From: Lachnospiraceae bacterium
GTDB lineage: Bacteria; Bacillota; Clostridia; Lachnospirales; Lachnospiraceae
Direction: 5' to 3'
Assembly: GCA_022797375.1 (NCBI GenBank)
Contig: JAAWKM010000014.1
Coordinates: 1 to 43,136, forward strand
Length of the DNA: 43,136 nucleotides
Every line of letters starts with the position of its first letter. Position 1 is the first letter of the stretch. The position numbers and the translations under genes are program-made. This document shows positions 17,624 through 25,267 of the stretch, piece after piece. The notes below the pieces were generated by a model. It made no database searches. It was given only the letters and a program-made list of their open reading frames with translations, and was not told where the DNA came from.

Positions 17624-18377
17624 GAAAATTGTACTTTTCATTGTAGAAGGTTCTTCAGATGATGCTGCTTTGGGTGTTATGTTGAATCAAGTATATGATA
17701 AAGATTCGGTGTATGTTCATATCATGCATGGTGATATTACTACCAGAACAGGAGTAACTTCACAAAATATTATTTCCAAAATAGGAAATGAGGTGCGTGG
17801 TTATGCAAAATCGCATCATTATACAGCAAAAGACTTTAAACAAATCATTCATATTGTTGATACAGATGGTGCGTATATTCCTGAGGACCAAATATTGGAA
17901 GAACAGGATTGTAATGAGATTTTGTATGAATCTGATGGAATTCACACATTGAACCGGCAGGCAATTATTAGCCGTAATCAACAGAAACAGGGAAATTTGT
18001 ATCGTCTCACGGGCACAGGGCAAATCTGGAAGATTCCTTATAAAGTGTATTATATGTCCTGTAATTTAGATCATGTATTACATAATAAGAGGAACAGCAC
18101 AGATGAGAACAAGGAAGATGATGCATATGCGTTTGCTATAAGATATAGAAAAAATCTGGAAGGATTTGTAAAGTTTATTTGTGAATCGGATTTTTCTGTT
18201 GGGGGCGGATATAAAGAAACATGGGCATATATTGAGGATGGTATGAATTCGATAGAGAGGCATACAAATCTTGGGATTTGCATTACAGAAGAATTACAAA
18301 ACAGACTTAATCAAGCACGCAATTCTCAAACCGGAAACGGCAATGAAATGATGAAAAATGCCACAATCAACTTTTGA
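17613..18377 (+). CDS. TOPRIM-domain protein (RloB/AbiLii-like), putative effector
   Basis: A 254-aa protein beginning MARKKIVLFIVEGSSDDAAL: the VEGxSD start of a TOPRIM fold with its catalytic glutamate, followed about 75 residues later by HIVDTDGAY, which supplies the DxD acidic pair. The second half (an IPYKVYYMSCNLDHVLHN segment and a GGGYKETWAYI stretch) is family-specific and unknown to me. A GTG at 17604 is in frame but lies 3 nt from GGAGG; the TTG at 17613 is better spaced and lies inside the ATPase gene. It is the probable nuclease half of the two-gene module. Confidence 0.75.
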   Translation: MARKKIVLFIVEGSSDDAALGVMLNQVYDKDSVYVHIMHGDITTRTGVTSQNIISKIGNEVRGYAKSHHYTAKDFKQIIHIVDTDGAYIPEDQILEEQDCNEILYESDGIHTLNRQAIISRNQQKQGNLYRLTGTGQIWKIPYKVYYMSCNLDHVLHNKRNSTDENKEDDAYAFAIRYRKNLEGFVKFICESDFSVGGGYKETWAYIEDGMNSIERHTNLGICITEELQNRLNQARNSQTGNGNEMMKNATINF

Positions 18378-18568
18378 TGAAATTATTTAAAAAATATGTG
18401 GAAATGAACGCCGCTCATATATTTAGAGATGGGAATGGGAGGACATACGGGTTTCTCATGAACTACCAGCTCATGGTGGCAGGGCTTGCGGATGGCCAAT
18501 GTTATTTTACAGGGTTATTGCAGCTGGTTCATTGGATTTCCAAGCATTGCATTAATACAAAAACTTGA
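18377..18568 (+). pseudogene. Fic-domain remnant
   Basis: A 63-codon frame whose start overlaps the TOPRIM stop (TGATG). It contains HIFRDGNGRTYGF, close to the Fic AMP-transferase motif HPFxxGNGRxxR, in an MNAAH...NYQLMVAGL context typical of Fic proteins. The Pro and last Arg of the motif are changed, and the rest of the ~200-residue fold is missing on both sides. It is therefore best read as a decayed fragment of a toxin-like Fic gene at the edge of the accessory segment; a functional peptide is unlikely. Confidence 0.6.
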
Positions 18569-18642
18569 GTAAAAACAATTTAATTTCGTTGCAAGGGTAC
18601 CTGCAGGTTTTATAAAAGAAATCCTAATTCATCATGACATGG

Positions 18643-18735
18643 CCAGATACCATGCCACTTTGGAGCCGGCTTGCTAAATTGGAGCCAGGGCATGCCCCAT
18701 ATGCTTGAACCGGGGCAGCTGGCTGTAGTATCTGG
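18643..18735. repeat. Nested palindrome downstream of the Fic remnant
   Basis: Outer arms CCAGATAC and GTATCTGG enclose AGCCAG/GCTGGCT and TGCCCC/GGGGCA stems. It lies between two converging transcription units. There is no U-run after it, so it is not a simple terminator; it may be a relic of a mobile element or a structured RNA. Confidence 0.5.
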
Positions 18736-18794
18736 TATATGATGCATACCGGAAAGATTAATATTATAACTGGAAATTACTATATATTTTATGG

Positions 18795-20702
18795 TTAATA
18801 CCTGCCCTGCCCTGGATGGAGAAGCCCTGGCTCTTTTTGCAGTATATAAGATTCAAGGCTGTTTTTGTCAATTAATGCAGGGACAACACCTTTTCTGGAA
18901 ATACAGAACCCTGCAGCATATGTTGCTATACATACAGAGTTTCTTAATGTATACCCATATAGCAGGTAGGAAGCAAGAGCACTGATAAATGCATCACTTG
19001 CACCTGTATTGTCTACAGAAGTAAAATGGGCAGCAGGAAATGTATCTTCCCATTCTTTTGTCTTAACAAAGCACCCACGTTCACCAAGAGTTACAATAAC
19101 TGTCCCTATACCATATTCCATAAGGAAGTTTACACGTTCTTCCATAGAAGGCTTACAGGGACATAATACTTTTAATTCGTTTTCGTTTGGTATAATTATA
19201 TCCACACATGACAGCACTTCTTCAGGAAAATGGCTGCATGCTGATGGTTTTAGTATAGTTTTCACATTATGTTTATGGGCGGCCTGGCAGGCTTCCTGTA
19301 CTGTTTCAATAGGAATTTCTGATTGTATAAGGCAGTAACCAGTATTTTCAAATAAACGTTCATTTTCACGGATTGCACTGGGTGTAAAAACATCATTCGC
19401 ACCAGCTAGAATTGAAATCATTGAATCCCCGCCATCTTCTACAAAGATATAAGCTTTTCCAGTATCCGCATAAAAACAGCGTGTTATGCCAGATGTATCT
19501 ACACCATTCTCATTTAGTGCCCTGAATATATTATCAGAGCCAGGGTCAAAACCTACATTGCCTATCAGGGAAACATGGTGTCCTAGTTTGGATGCACCTA
19601 TTGACTGGTTGATGCCTTTGCCGCCAGGACATACAAATGATGATGAGGTGCTGACAGTTTTTCCTGTATAAGGTAATTGTGCAACATTAAGGTATGTGTC
19701 AATATTAATGCTTCCAATAACTACGATTTTAGGAGTGTTCATGCCAGATGGAACTCCAAGCGTTGTATCATTGTCAAGCCTGTAATCTTGTGAGAATGCA
19801 GGAAGTTTTTTGTCCGATTTTTCTATCAGGTGTATAAGTTTCTGACAGAGATAATTGCCAAATTCTGTATTTGGCATTGTATATGTGGAGATTTCTGGTA
19901 TTTCTGGTGCTTCCAGCCTGTCATTTTTTAGTGATACCAGAGAAAAATCTTCTGGTATTTTGTAGTGAAGTGAATTCATAAGCTGGTAAAATTCAAGTGC
20001 TTTAAGGTAATGTGAAGATATTATACCACTAATCTGGTGTGTATTAGCTTTGTAAACAAGGGTTTCATCCAGTTCATTAAAAATAAGCTGTTCATCTAGT
20101 GGCAGATGGTTATTGAACAGGCAGCTCCTGTATCCAGATAAAAATGCCTGGGTGCGCCTGCCTTCTGCATACAGGCATGCAATCTTAGAGTGGTGGCGTA
20201 ATACAAGTTCCTGTGTAATGCTATATGCTGCTTTTTCATATGGAAGCTGTATGGAGCCACTGCCACCGAAAGGTCCTGTGGTAATATAAGGTATGTTTTT
20301 ATCCTGGATGTAGTGTGAAAAAGAAAGACTTTGTTCATTCACTGGCTCCCAGAGTATGCCATCAGCATGGCTGCTGCACATAGCGGTAATATTTTTAAGT
20401 TCCTGCTCTGTATCAGAAGAACTATTACATACTAATGTAATATATCCATTATTCTGGGCAGTCTTTATAATCCCATCTAACGTTGTATCAAAAGAAACCG
20501 AAGAACGCAGCAGTATACCAAGTACCCATGTCTTTTGTGTAGGAACAATGGCAGACGCATACGGGGTATAGTTGTATTCTTTTACAATTTTAAGAACTCT
20601 TTCCCTTGTTTCACTGCTGATGCTTTCATCTTTCTGGTTGACTATTTTGGAAACTGTAGAAGCAGAAACACCAGCAAGTTTTGCAATTTCTTTAATGTTC
20701 AT
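18795..20702 (-). CDS. LacI-family repressor fused to a PfkB/ribokinase domain
   Basis: A 635-aa two-part protein. Residues 1-320 are a full LacI/GalR regulator: helix-turn-helix IKEIAKLAGVSASTVSKIV, then a periplasmic-binding-protein-like sugar domain. Residues ~323-635 are a full ribokinase-family sugar kinase: VVIGSINIDTYL, the CPGGKGINQSIGASKLG substrate motif, and the anion-hole/catalytic NTGASDAF near 565-572 (GASD where most have GAGD; the catalytic Asp is kept). The fusion could couple sugar sensing with phosphorylation in one polypeptide. The substrate is unknown; no transporter is adjacent. It has a perfect sigma-A promoter and is divergent from nadA, with palindromes between that may be its operator. 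Confidence 0.88.
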   Translation of the reverse strand: MNIKEIAKLAGVSASTVSKIVNQKDESISSETRERVLKIVKEYNYTPYASAIVPTQKTWVLGILLRSSVSFDTTLDGIIKTAQNNGYITLVCNSSSDTEQELKNITAMCSSHADGILWEPVNEQSLSFSHYIQDKNIPYITTGPFGGSGSIQLPYEKAAYSITQELVLRHHSKIACLYAEGRRTQAFLSGYRSCLFNNHLPLDEQLIFNELDETLVYKANTHQISGIISSHYLKALEFYQLMNSLHYKIPEDFSLVSLKNDRLEAPEIPEISTYTMPNTEFGNYLCQKLIHLIEKSDKKLPAFSQDYRLDNDTTLGVPSGMNTPKIVVIGSINIDTYLNVAQLPYTGKTVSTSSSFVCPGGKGINQSIGASKLGHHVSLIGNVGFDPGSDNIFRALNENGVDTSGITRCFYADTGKAYIFVEDGGDSMISILAGANDVFTPSAIRENERLFENTGYCLIQSEIPIETVQEACQAAHKHNVKTILKPSACSHFPEEVLSCVDIIIPNENELKVLCPCKPSMEERVNFLMEYGIGTVIVTLGERGCFVKTKEWEDTFPAAHFTSVDNTGASDAFISALASYLLYGYTLRNSVCIATYAAGFCISRKGVVPALIDKNSLESYILQKEPGLLHPGQGRY

Positions 20703-20789
20703 AAATAATTCCTCATTTTCCTAAAGTATTATATTTATGCAAGTTATTGCCTGGTATATTGAAGTTATTTTGTATGTATTTGTAATCAC

Positions 20790-20818
20790 ATTATATTCTT
20801 TGCCAGAAAAATTGTCAA
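20790..20818 (-). promoter_or_regulatory. Consensus promoter of the LacI-ribokinase fusion
   Basis: Read on the minus strand: TTGACA (20818-20813), 17 bp, TATAAT (20795-20790), a perfect match in both boxes. The leader to the ATG at 20702 is about 80 nt. Such a strong promoter on a regulator gene suggests it is repressed, perhaps by its own product. Confidence 0.75.
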
Positions 20819-20840
20819 ATTGTAAAAGAGTACCTGGAAT

Positions 20841-20879
20841 GTCTGTTTTATAAATTTTATGAAACGGACGTGGACGTTT
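20841..20879. promoter_or_regulatory. Operator-like palindromes between the divergent promoters
   Basis: Two overlapping dyads: GTCTGTTTTATAAA facing TTTATGAAACGGAC (20841-20869, two mismatches), and AAACG..CGTTT (20862-20879). They sit between the -35 boxes of the fusion gene and nadA. The right arm TTTTATGAAACGGAC also occurs beside both end repeats, so it could be repeat-derived instead. Confidence 0.45.
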
Positions 20880-20891
20880 TAAACTTTTTAC

Positions 20892-20920
20892 TTGTAGCAT
20901 GTAGAAAGCAATGTTATAAT
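20892..20920 (+). promoter_or_regulatory. Sigma-A-like promoter of nadABC
   Basis: TTGTAG at 20892-20897, 17-bp spacer, TATAAT at 20915-20920, 36 bases before the nadA start codon. Confidence 0.68.
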
Positions 20921-20956
20921 AAAGCAGTATATTCATACAGAAAAATGGAGGATGAT

Positions 20957-21868
20957 ATGAACGGTATTAAAAGCAGGATAGAAAGCCTGAAGAGAGAAAA
21001 GAATGCAGTTATACTTGCACACTACTATGTTCCTGGTGAAGTGCAGGAGATTGCGGATTATATTGGTGATTCATTTTATCTAAGCAAAGTAGCAAAAGAA
21101 GCCAGACAGGATACTATAATATTCTGTGGTGTGTCCTTTATGGGTGAAAGTGCTAAGATTTTAAGCCCTGGCAAGCGTGTGTTTATGCCAGATATAACTG
21201 CTGGCTGTCCTATGGCGGGTATGGCACAGGCAGCCAGGATAGAGGAAGTACGCAGGGAATATGATGATGTTGCAGTAGTATGTTATATTAATTCTACTGG
21301 TGAGCTTAAGAAACATTCAGATGTATGTGTAACTTCGGCAAATGCTGTTAAAATAGTCCAGGCACTCCCTAATAAGAATATATACTTTATACCTGATGAA
21401 AACCTTGGGCGTTATGTTGCTTCACAAGTGCAGGACAAGCACTTTATATTTAATGATGGTTACTGTCCTGTACATGCAGGGGTTTCCAGTGATGATGTAA
21501 AGGCAGCAAAGGAGGCACATCCTGGTGCACCGCTTCTTGTCCATCCAGAATGCCGTATGGATATTTTAGAGGAAGCTGCTTACATAGGAAGCACTTCTGG
21601 TATAATAGATTATGCTGCTAAAAGCAGTGCTAAAGAATTTATAATAGGTACAGAACTTGGTGTCTTGTATAAACTGGAAAAGGAGAACCCAGGCAAGAAA
21701 TTTTATCCACTTATGCCATGTCTGGTCTGCCAGGACATGAAAAAGATAACTTTAGAAAAAGTGCTTAAATGCATGGAGGAAGAAACAGGAGAGATAGAAG
21801 TGGGAGAGGAATTAAGAAATTCTGCACTTGCTTCTCTTGACCATATGCTGGAACTTGCCAGTTTATAA
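20957..21868 (+). CDS. nadA: Quinolinate synthase (NadA)
   Basis: Condenses iminoaspartate (from NadB) with dihydroxyacetone phosphate to quinolinate, using a [4Fe-4S] cluster. The 303-aa protein has the N-terminal ILAHYYVPGEVQEIAD, and the three cluster cysteines in IIFCGVSFMGE, HSDVCVTSANA and MPCLVCQDMK. HPECRMD and STSGIIDYA complete the active site. The frame is open from 20870, but the ATG at 20957 follows GGAGG and gives a normal start (MNGIKSRIESLKREK). First gene of nadA-nadB-nadC, though 137 bases separate it from nadB. Confidence 0.96.
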   Translation: MNGIKSRIESLKREKNAVILAHYYVPGEVQEIADYIGDSFYLSKVAKEARQDTIIFCGVSFMGESAKILSPGKRVFMPDITAGCPMAGMAQAARIEEVRREYDDVAVVCYINSTGELKKHSDVCVTSANAVKIVQALPNKNIYFIPDENLGRYVASQVQDKHFIFNDGYCPVHAGVSSDDVKAAKEAHPGAPLLVHPECRMDILEEAAYIGSTSGIIDYAAKSSAKEFIIGTELGVLYKLEKENPGKKFYPLMPCLVCQDMKKITLEKVLKCMEEETGEIEVGEELRNSALASLDHMLELASL

Positions 21869-22005
21869 GCAGGCACCAGGCGTATACATAGAAAGATATA
21901 AAATTTGTCATGTTATGTTGTAAGGTTTCTTGCAGACATAGGAAAGGATAGCAGTTATATAACTGTTATAGGCTCCAGCACACTAGGCTGGTGCAAGGTG
22001 GTATT

Positions 22006-23322
22006 ATGATTAAAGACACAGATGTTGTCATTGTAGGTACAGGCGCAGCAGGGCTTTTTTGTGCGCTTCATTTTCCAGAAGATATAAAAATACTTATGAT
22101 AACCAAGGATGCAAAGGACAGAAGTGATTCATTTCTTGCACAGGGCGGAATGTGCATGCTCCGTGATGAACAGGATTACGAACAGTATTTTGAGGATACT
22201 ATGAAAGCAGGACATTATGAGAATAATGGACAGTCTGTAGAGATAATGATCAGGTCATCACAGAAGATAGCATCAGAGCTTCTGGAATATGGCGTAGAAT
22301 TTGAGAAAGACGGAAACAGCCTTATGTTTACGCGTGAAGGCGGGCATAGTATGCCACGTATTTTGTTCCATAAGGATATTACGGGAAAGGAAATCACAAG
22401 CAAACTACTAGAAAATGTATCCAGAAGGAAAAATATTGAAATTCTCGAGTATACTTCAATGCTTGATATTATTTGTGACAAAGATAATAAATGCTGTGGA
22501 ATTGTAATGTGTAATAAAGATGGCAGTATATCAGCCGTCAGGGCTTTATATACCATATTTGCGTGTGGAGGGCTTGGAGGGCTTTATAAACATTCAACTA
22601 ATTTCCGGCATATAACAGGTGATGCACTTGCTATTGCATATAAACACAATATAGAAATTGAACATGTGGATTATATACAGATACATCCTACAACGCTTTA
22701 TTCTGAAAAACCAGGGCGGCGTTTCCTTATTTCAGAATCAGTGCGGGGTGAGGGGGCAGTTCTGTTAAATAAGGACAAAGAGCGTTTTTGTAACGAATTA
22801 AACCCAAGGGATATAGTAACTGCGGACATAAGAAAACAGATGGAAGAAGATGGAATGCCATATGTCTGGCTGTCAATGGAAAATATTCCTGAAGATGAAA
22901 TACGCACACATTTCCCTAATATACTTGAACAGTGTTTAAAGGAGGGGTATGACCCCGTGAAAGAGTGTATACCCGTAGTGCCTGCACAACACTATTTTAT
23001 GGGAGGTATTAAAGTAAACAGTGACAGCAGGACATCCATGCCATACCTTTATGCTGTGGGTGAAACTTCATGTAATGGTGTGCATGGGCGTAACCGCCTT
23101 GCAAGCAATTCACTTCTTGAATCAATGGTATTTGCAGAGAGGGCAGCAGATACAATAAAGAAAGAAATAATGTCAGGTGCAGGAAAATATAATAAATTAG
23201 ATGATACCAGTTTTTTGCAGATGGCATGTCTGGAAACTTATAATAATATAGAAGCCCTTAGTAGTGAATATAAGGAAATAGTGCTTAATGAAATAGAAAA
23301 GGAGAAGAAAAGACATGAATGA
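22006..23322 (+). CDS. nadB: L-aspartate oxidase (NadB), short form
   Basis: FAD enzyme oxidising L-aspartate to iminoaspartate; in anaerobes fumarate or another acceptor replaces oxygen. Seen: the Rossmann start VVIVGTGAAGLF, SFLAQGGM, the substrate-site REGGHSMPRI, HPTTLY and the C-terminal VGETSCNGVHGRNRLASNSLLE. At 438 aa it is about 100 residues shorter than the E. coli enzyme, lacking most of the C-terminal helical bundle. A GTG at 21991 is in frame; the ATG at 22006 follows AGGTGG. Two small hairpins lie just upstream (21950-21985). The stop overlaps nadC by 8 bases. Confidence 0.92.
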   Translation: MIKDTDVVIVGTGAAGLFCALHFPEDIKILMITKDAKDRSDSFLAQGGMCMLRDEQDYEQYFEDTMKAGHYENNGQSVEIMIRSSQKIASELLEYGVEFEKDGNSLMFTREGGHSMPRILFHKDITGKEITSKLLENVSRRKNIEILEYTSMLDIICDKDNKCCGIVMCNKDGSISAVRALYTIFACGGLGGLYKHSTNFRHITGDALAIAYKHNIEIEHVDYIQIHPTTLYSEKPGRRFLISESVRGEGAVLLNKDKERFCNELNPRDIVTADIRKQMEEDGMPYVWLSMENIPEDEIRTHFPNILEQCLKEGYDPVKECIPVVPAQHYFMGGIKVNSDSRTSMPYLYAVGETSCNGVHGRNRLASNSLLESMVFAERAADTIKKEIMSGAGKYNKLDDTSFLQMACLETYNNIEALSSEYKEIVLNEIEKEKKRHE

Positions 23323-24169
23323 CCCAGTAGCTTTAAAAATAAATGCAGACAGGTATATACGTATGGCACTTGAAGAAGATATTACAAGTGGTGATATATC
23401 AACAAGCTGTGTAATGCCTGTATACCAGAAAGGACAGGCAGAGCTTATATGTAAACAGGATGGCATAATAGCAGGGCTTGGGGTATTTAAAAGAGTGTTT
23501 GAAATGCTTGACAGCACTGTGGAGTTTGATATGCGTGTAAAGGAAGGCAGTAAAGTGAAAAATGGGGAACTTATGGCTGTAGTCACAGGTGACATAAGGG
23601 CGCTTCTTTCAGGTGAGCGTACAGCACTTAACTTTCTCCAGAGAATGAGTGGAATTGCTACATATACTAATTCTATAGTGCAGCTTCTTGAAGGAAGCAA
23701 AACTACACTTCTTGATACAAGAAAGACAACACCCAATATGAGGATTTTTGAGAAATATGCAGTAAAGGCAGGTGGTGGAAGTAATCACCGTTACAACCTT
23801 TCTGACGGGGTAATGCTTAAAGATAACCATATAGGTGCAGCAGGAAGTATTACAAAAGCAGTGCAGATGGCGAAAGCTAATGTATCATTTGTACATAAAA
23901 TAGAGGTTGAGACAGAAAACCTTGATATGGTGCGTGAAGCAGTGGAGGCAGGTGCAGATATAATAATGCTTGATAATATGTCACCAGAGGAAATGAAAGA
24001 GGCTGTAAAGATAATAGATGGAAGGGCACTTACAGAATGTTCAGGCAATGTTACTAAGGAAAATATTAAAAATATAATTGATATAGGTGTTGACTTTGTT
24101 TCAAGTGGTGCACTTACACATTCAGCGCCAATACTGGATATTTCATTGAAAAATTTACATGCTGTTTAG
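23315..24169 (+). CDS. nadC: Nicotinate-nucleotide pyrophosphorylase, carboxylating (NadC)
   Basis: Converts quinolinate and PRPP to nicotinate mononucleotide with loss of CO2, completing the de novo branch begun by NadB and NadA. The 284-aa protein is full length: EDITSGDIST near the N-terminus, ERTALNFLQRMSGIAT, LDTRKTTPNMR, GGGSNHRYNLSDGVMLKDNH (substrate and phosphate-binding loop) and the late GVDFVSSGALTHS. Its start overlaps the nadB stop in ATGAATGA, so translation is coupled. A terminator follows at 24265. Confidence 0.96.
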   Translation: MNDPVALKINADRYIRMALEEDITSGDISTSCVMPVYQKGQAELICKQDGIIAGLGVFKRVFEMLDSTVEFDMRVKEGSKVKNGELMAVVTGDIRALLSGERTALNFLQRMSGIATYTNSIVQLLEGSKTTLLDTRKTTPNMRIFEKYAVKAGGGSNHRYNLSDGVMLKDNHIGAAGSITKAVQMAKANVSFVHKIEVETENLDMVREAVEAGADIIMLDNMSPEEMKEAVKIIDGRALTECSGNVTKENIKNIIDIGVDFVSSGALTHSAPILDISLKNLHAV

Positions 24170-24263
24170 CATGTAGAACTGAAGCTTTTATTATCTGTTA
24201 TATGGATAATAAATTTATTAAAAATTATAGAAATTTGCCTTTTTAAATTATAGAGTTTTGAGA

Positions 24264-24313
24264 TAAAGACCTTGGAATCAGGTGTGTTTTCCTGCCTGTT
24301 TCAAGGTCTTTTT
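24264..24313 (+). terminator. Rho-independent terminator after nadC
   Basis: AAAGACCTTGGAA (24265-24277) pairs with TTCAAGGTCTTT (24300-24311), with an inner AGG/CCT, and runs into TTTTT. The left side is A-rich enough that it might also stop the nine-gene minus-strand operon that ends at 24395. Confidence 0.8.
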
Positions 24314-24394
24314 AATATAAATTAACCTGTCATTTGCTTTTATTATATTTATATAAAGTGCTAGAAAAATAGTATGATTTGATAGTATAGGTTA

Positions 24395-24964
24395 TTATGC
24401 GGGTTCAGATATTTGGTTTCTTTTTAAATATTCATGTATTTTTTTCTTGTCTTTTCTCTTTCCTTTTAAAAGGATGAATTGTACAAGAGATACAATCTGT
24501 GAGTATTTAATTTTATATATATTATTGTTTTGCATTATTATAAGTTGTTCATATAAATTTAAAATAGACCAGCATTCTGTTATAATAACTGGGAAAATAG
24601 GTTTATTTTTGTATAAAAAGTATGAAAAAGGTAAAAAAAGGTCTAAAAATTTAGAATACTCTGTAATAATATTATTTATTCCATTATAAGTGTCTTGATA
24701 TTTTTTCATCCATTCATTACTTGTTTTTTTATTCCATTTTTCAGGAAGGGCATCTGCTAATTCATCTGCTATTTTGTTACATTTATCTATAATTCCAGCT
24801 CTTGTATTAGCAAAATTTTCAAGACATGTATATATATTTTTAAATTTTTCTACCTTAGTTTTTCTATATCCATGTTTTGCAGTAATTACACAATTTGCAA
24901 TTGATACAGAAAGCGTTAGTATTGTTGCAAAGATGTTTGTCTGGATAAAACTTATAAGATTCAT
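24395..24964 (-). CDS. Unknown protein with N-terminal TM segment (last gene of the CHAT/Ycf46 operon)
   Basis: A 189-aa protein. Residues ~4-28 form one hydrophobic segment followed by a basic patch (HGYRKTKVEK), predicting an N-out or hairpin-free membrane anchor. The remainder is helical, amphipathic and Lys/Asn-rich, with a second moderately hydrophobic stretch near SKFLDLFLPFSYFLY. Family not recognised. Its ATG overlaps the stop of the upstream gene (ATGA), and its ribosome site GGAGGAA lies inside that gene, so the two are tightly coupled. Being next to a protease makes it a candidate substrate, membrane target or immunity factor; this is inference from position only. Confidence 0.7.
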   Translation of the reverse strand: MNLISFIQTNIFATILTLSVSIANCVITAKHGYRKTKVEKFKNIYTCLENFANTRAGIIDKCNKIADELADALPEKWNKKTSNEWMKKYQDTYNGINNIITEYSKFLDLFLPFSYFLYKNKPIFPVIITECWSILNLYEQLIIMQNNNIYKIKYSQIVSLVQFILLKGKRKDKKKIHEYLKRNQISEPA

Positions 24965-25236
24965 TTATTCCTCCGTTTTCGTTTCTTTTTCTTTTCTTCC
25001 TCCTTTAACTTCTGGTTAAGTTTCATAATCTGTAATTTTCTTTCAAGTTTAGTGAAATCTGTATTACGTTCCTGCTCTATTGAAGCACGTTCAATATCAT
25101 ATCCAAAAGTATCAAGGATTATCTTTTTATATTTATCATATCCTTCCAAATCTGAATATTTTTTTTTCTGTATTTCTAGCCATTCTATGTATAAAGTTTC
25201 TATAATATCTAATACAATTTTATCGGATTCATCCAT
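24961..25236 (-). CDS. Small charged coiled-coil protein of the CHAT/Ycf46 operon
   Basis: A 91-aa protein, almost entirely helical by composition. Residues ~1-50 are mixed; residues ~60-91 are a Lys/Glu/Arg-rich coiled coil ending in a strongly basic tail (KEEEKKKKRKRRNK). It starts with ATG after AAGGAGG, the best ribosome site in the operon. No family recognised. It lies between the CHAT protease and the small membrane protein, overlapping the latter by four bases, which suggests the two products act together. Confidence 0.7.
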   Translation of the reverse strand: MDESDKIVLDIIETLYIEWLEIQKKKYSDLEGYDKYKKIILDTFGYDIERASIEQERNTDFTKLERKLQIMKLNQKLKEEEKKKKRKRRNK

Positions 25237-25267
25237 AAAAACACCTCCTTACAATAAAAAATTTACT

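Noticed and set aside
18791-18985. Plus-strand 64-codon frame
   Set aside because: It lies opposite the C-terminal end of the ribokinase domain and has no independent support.
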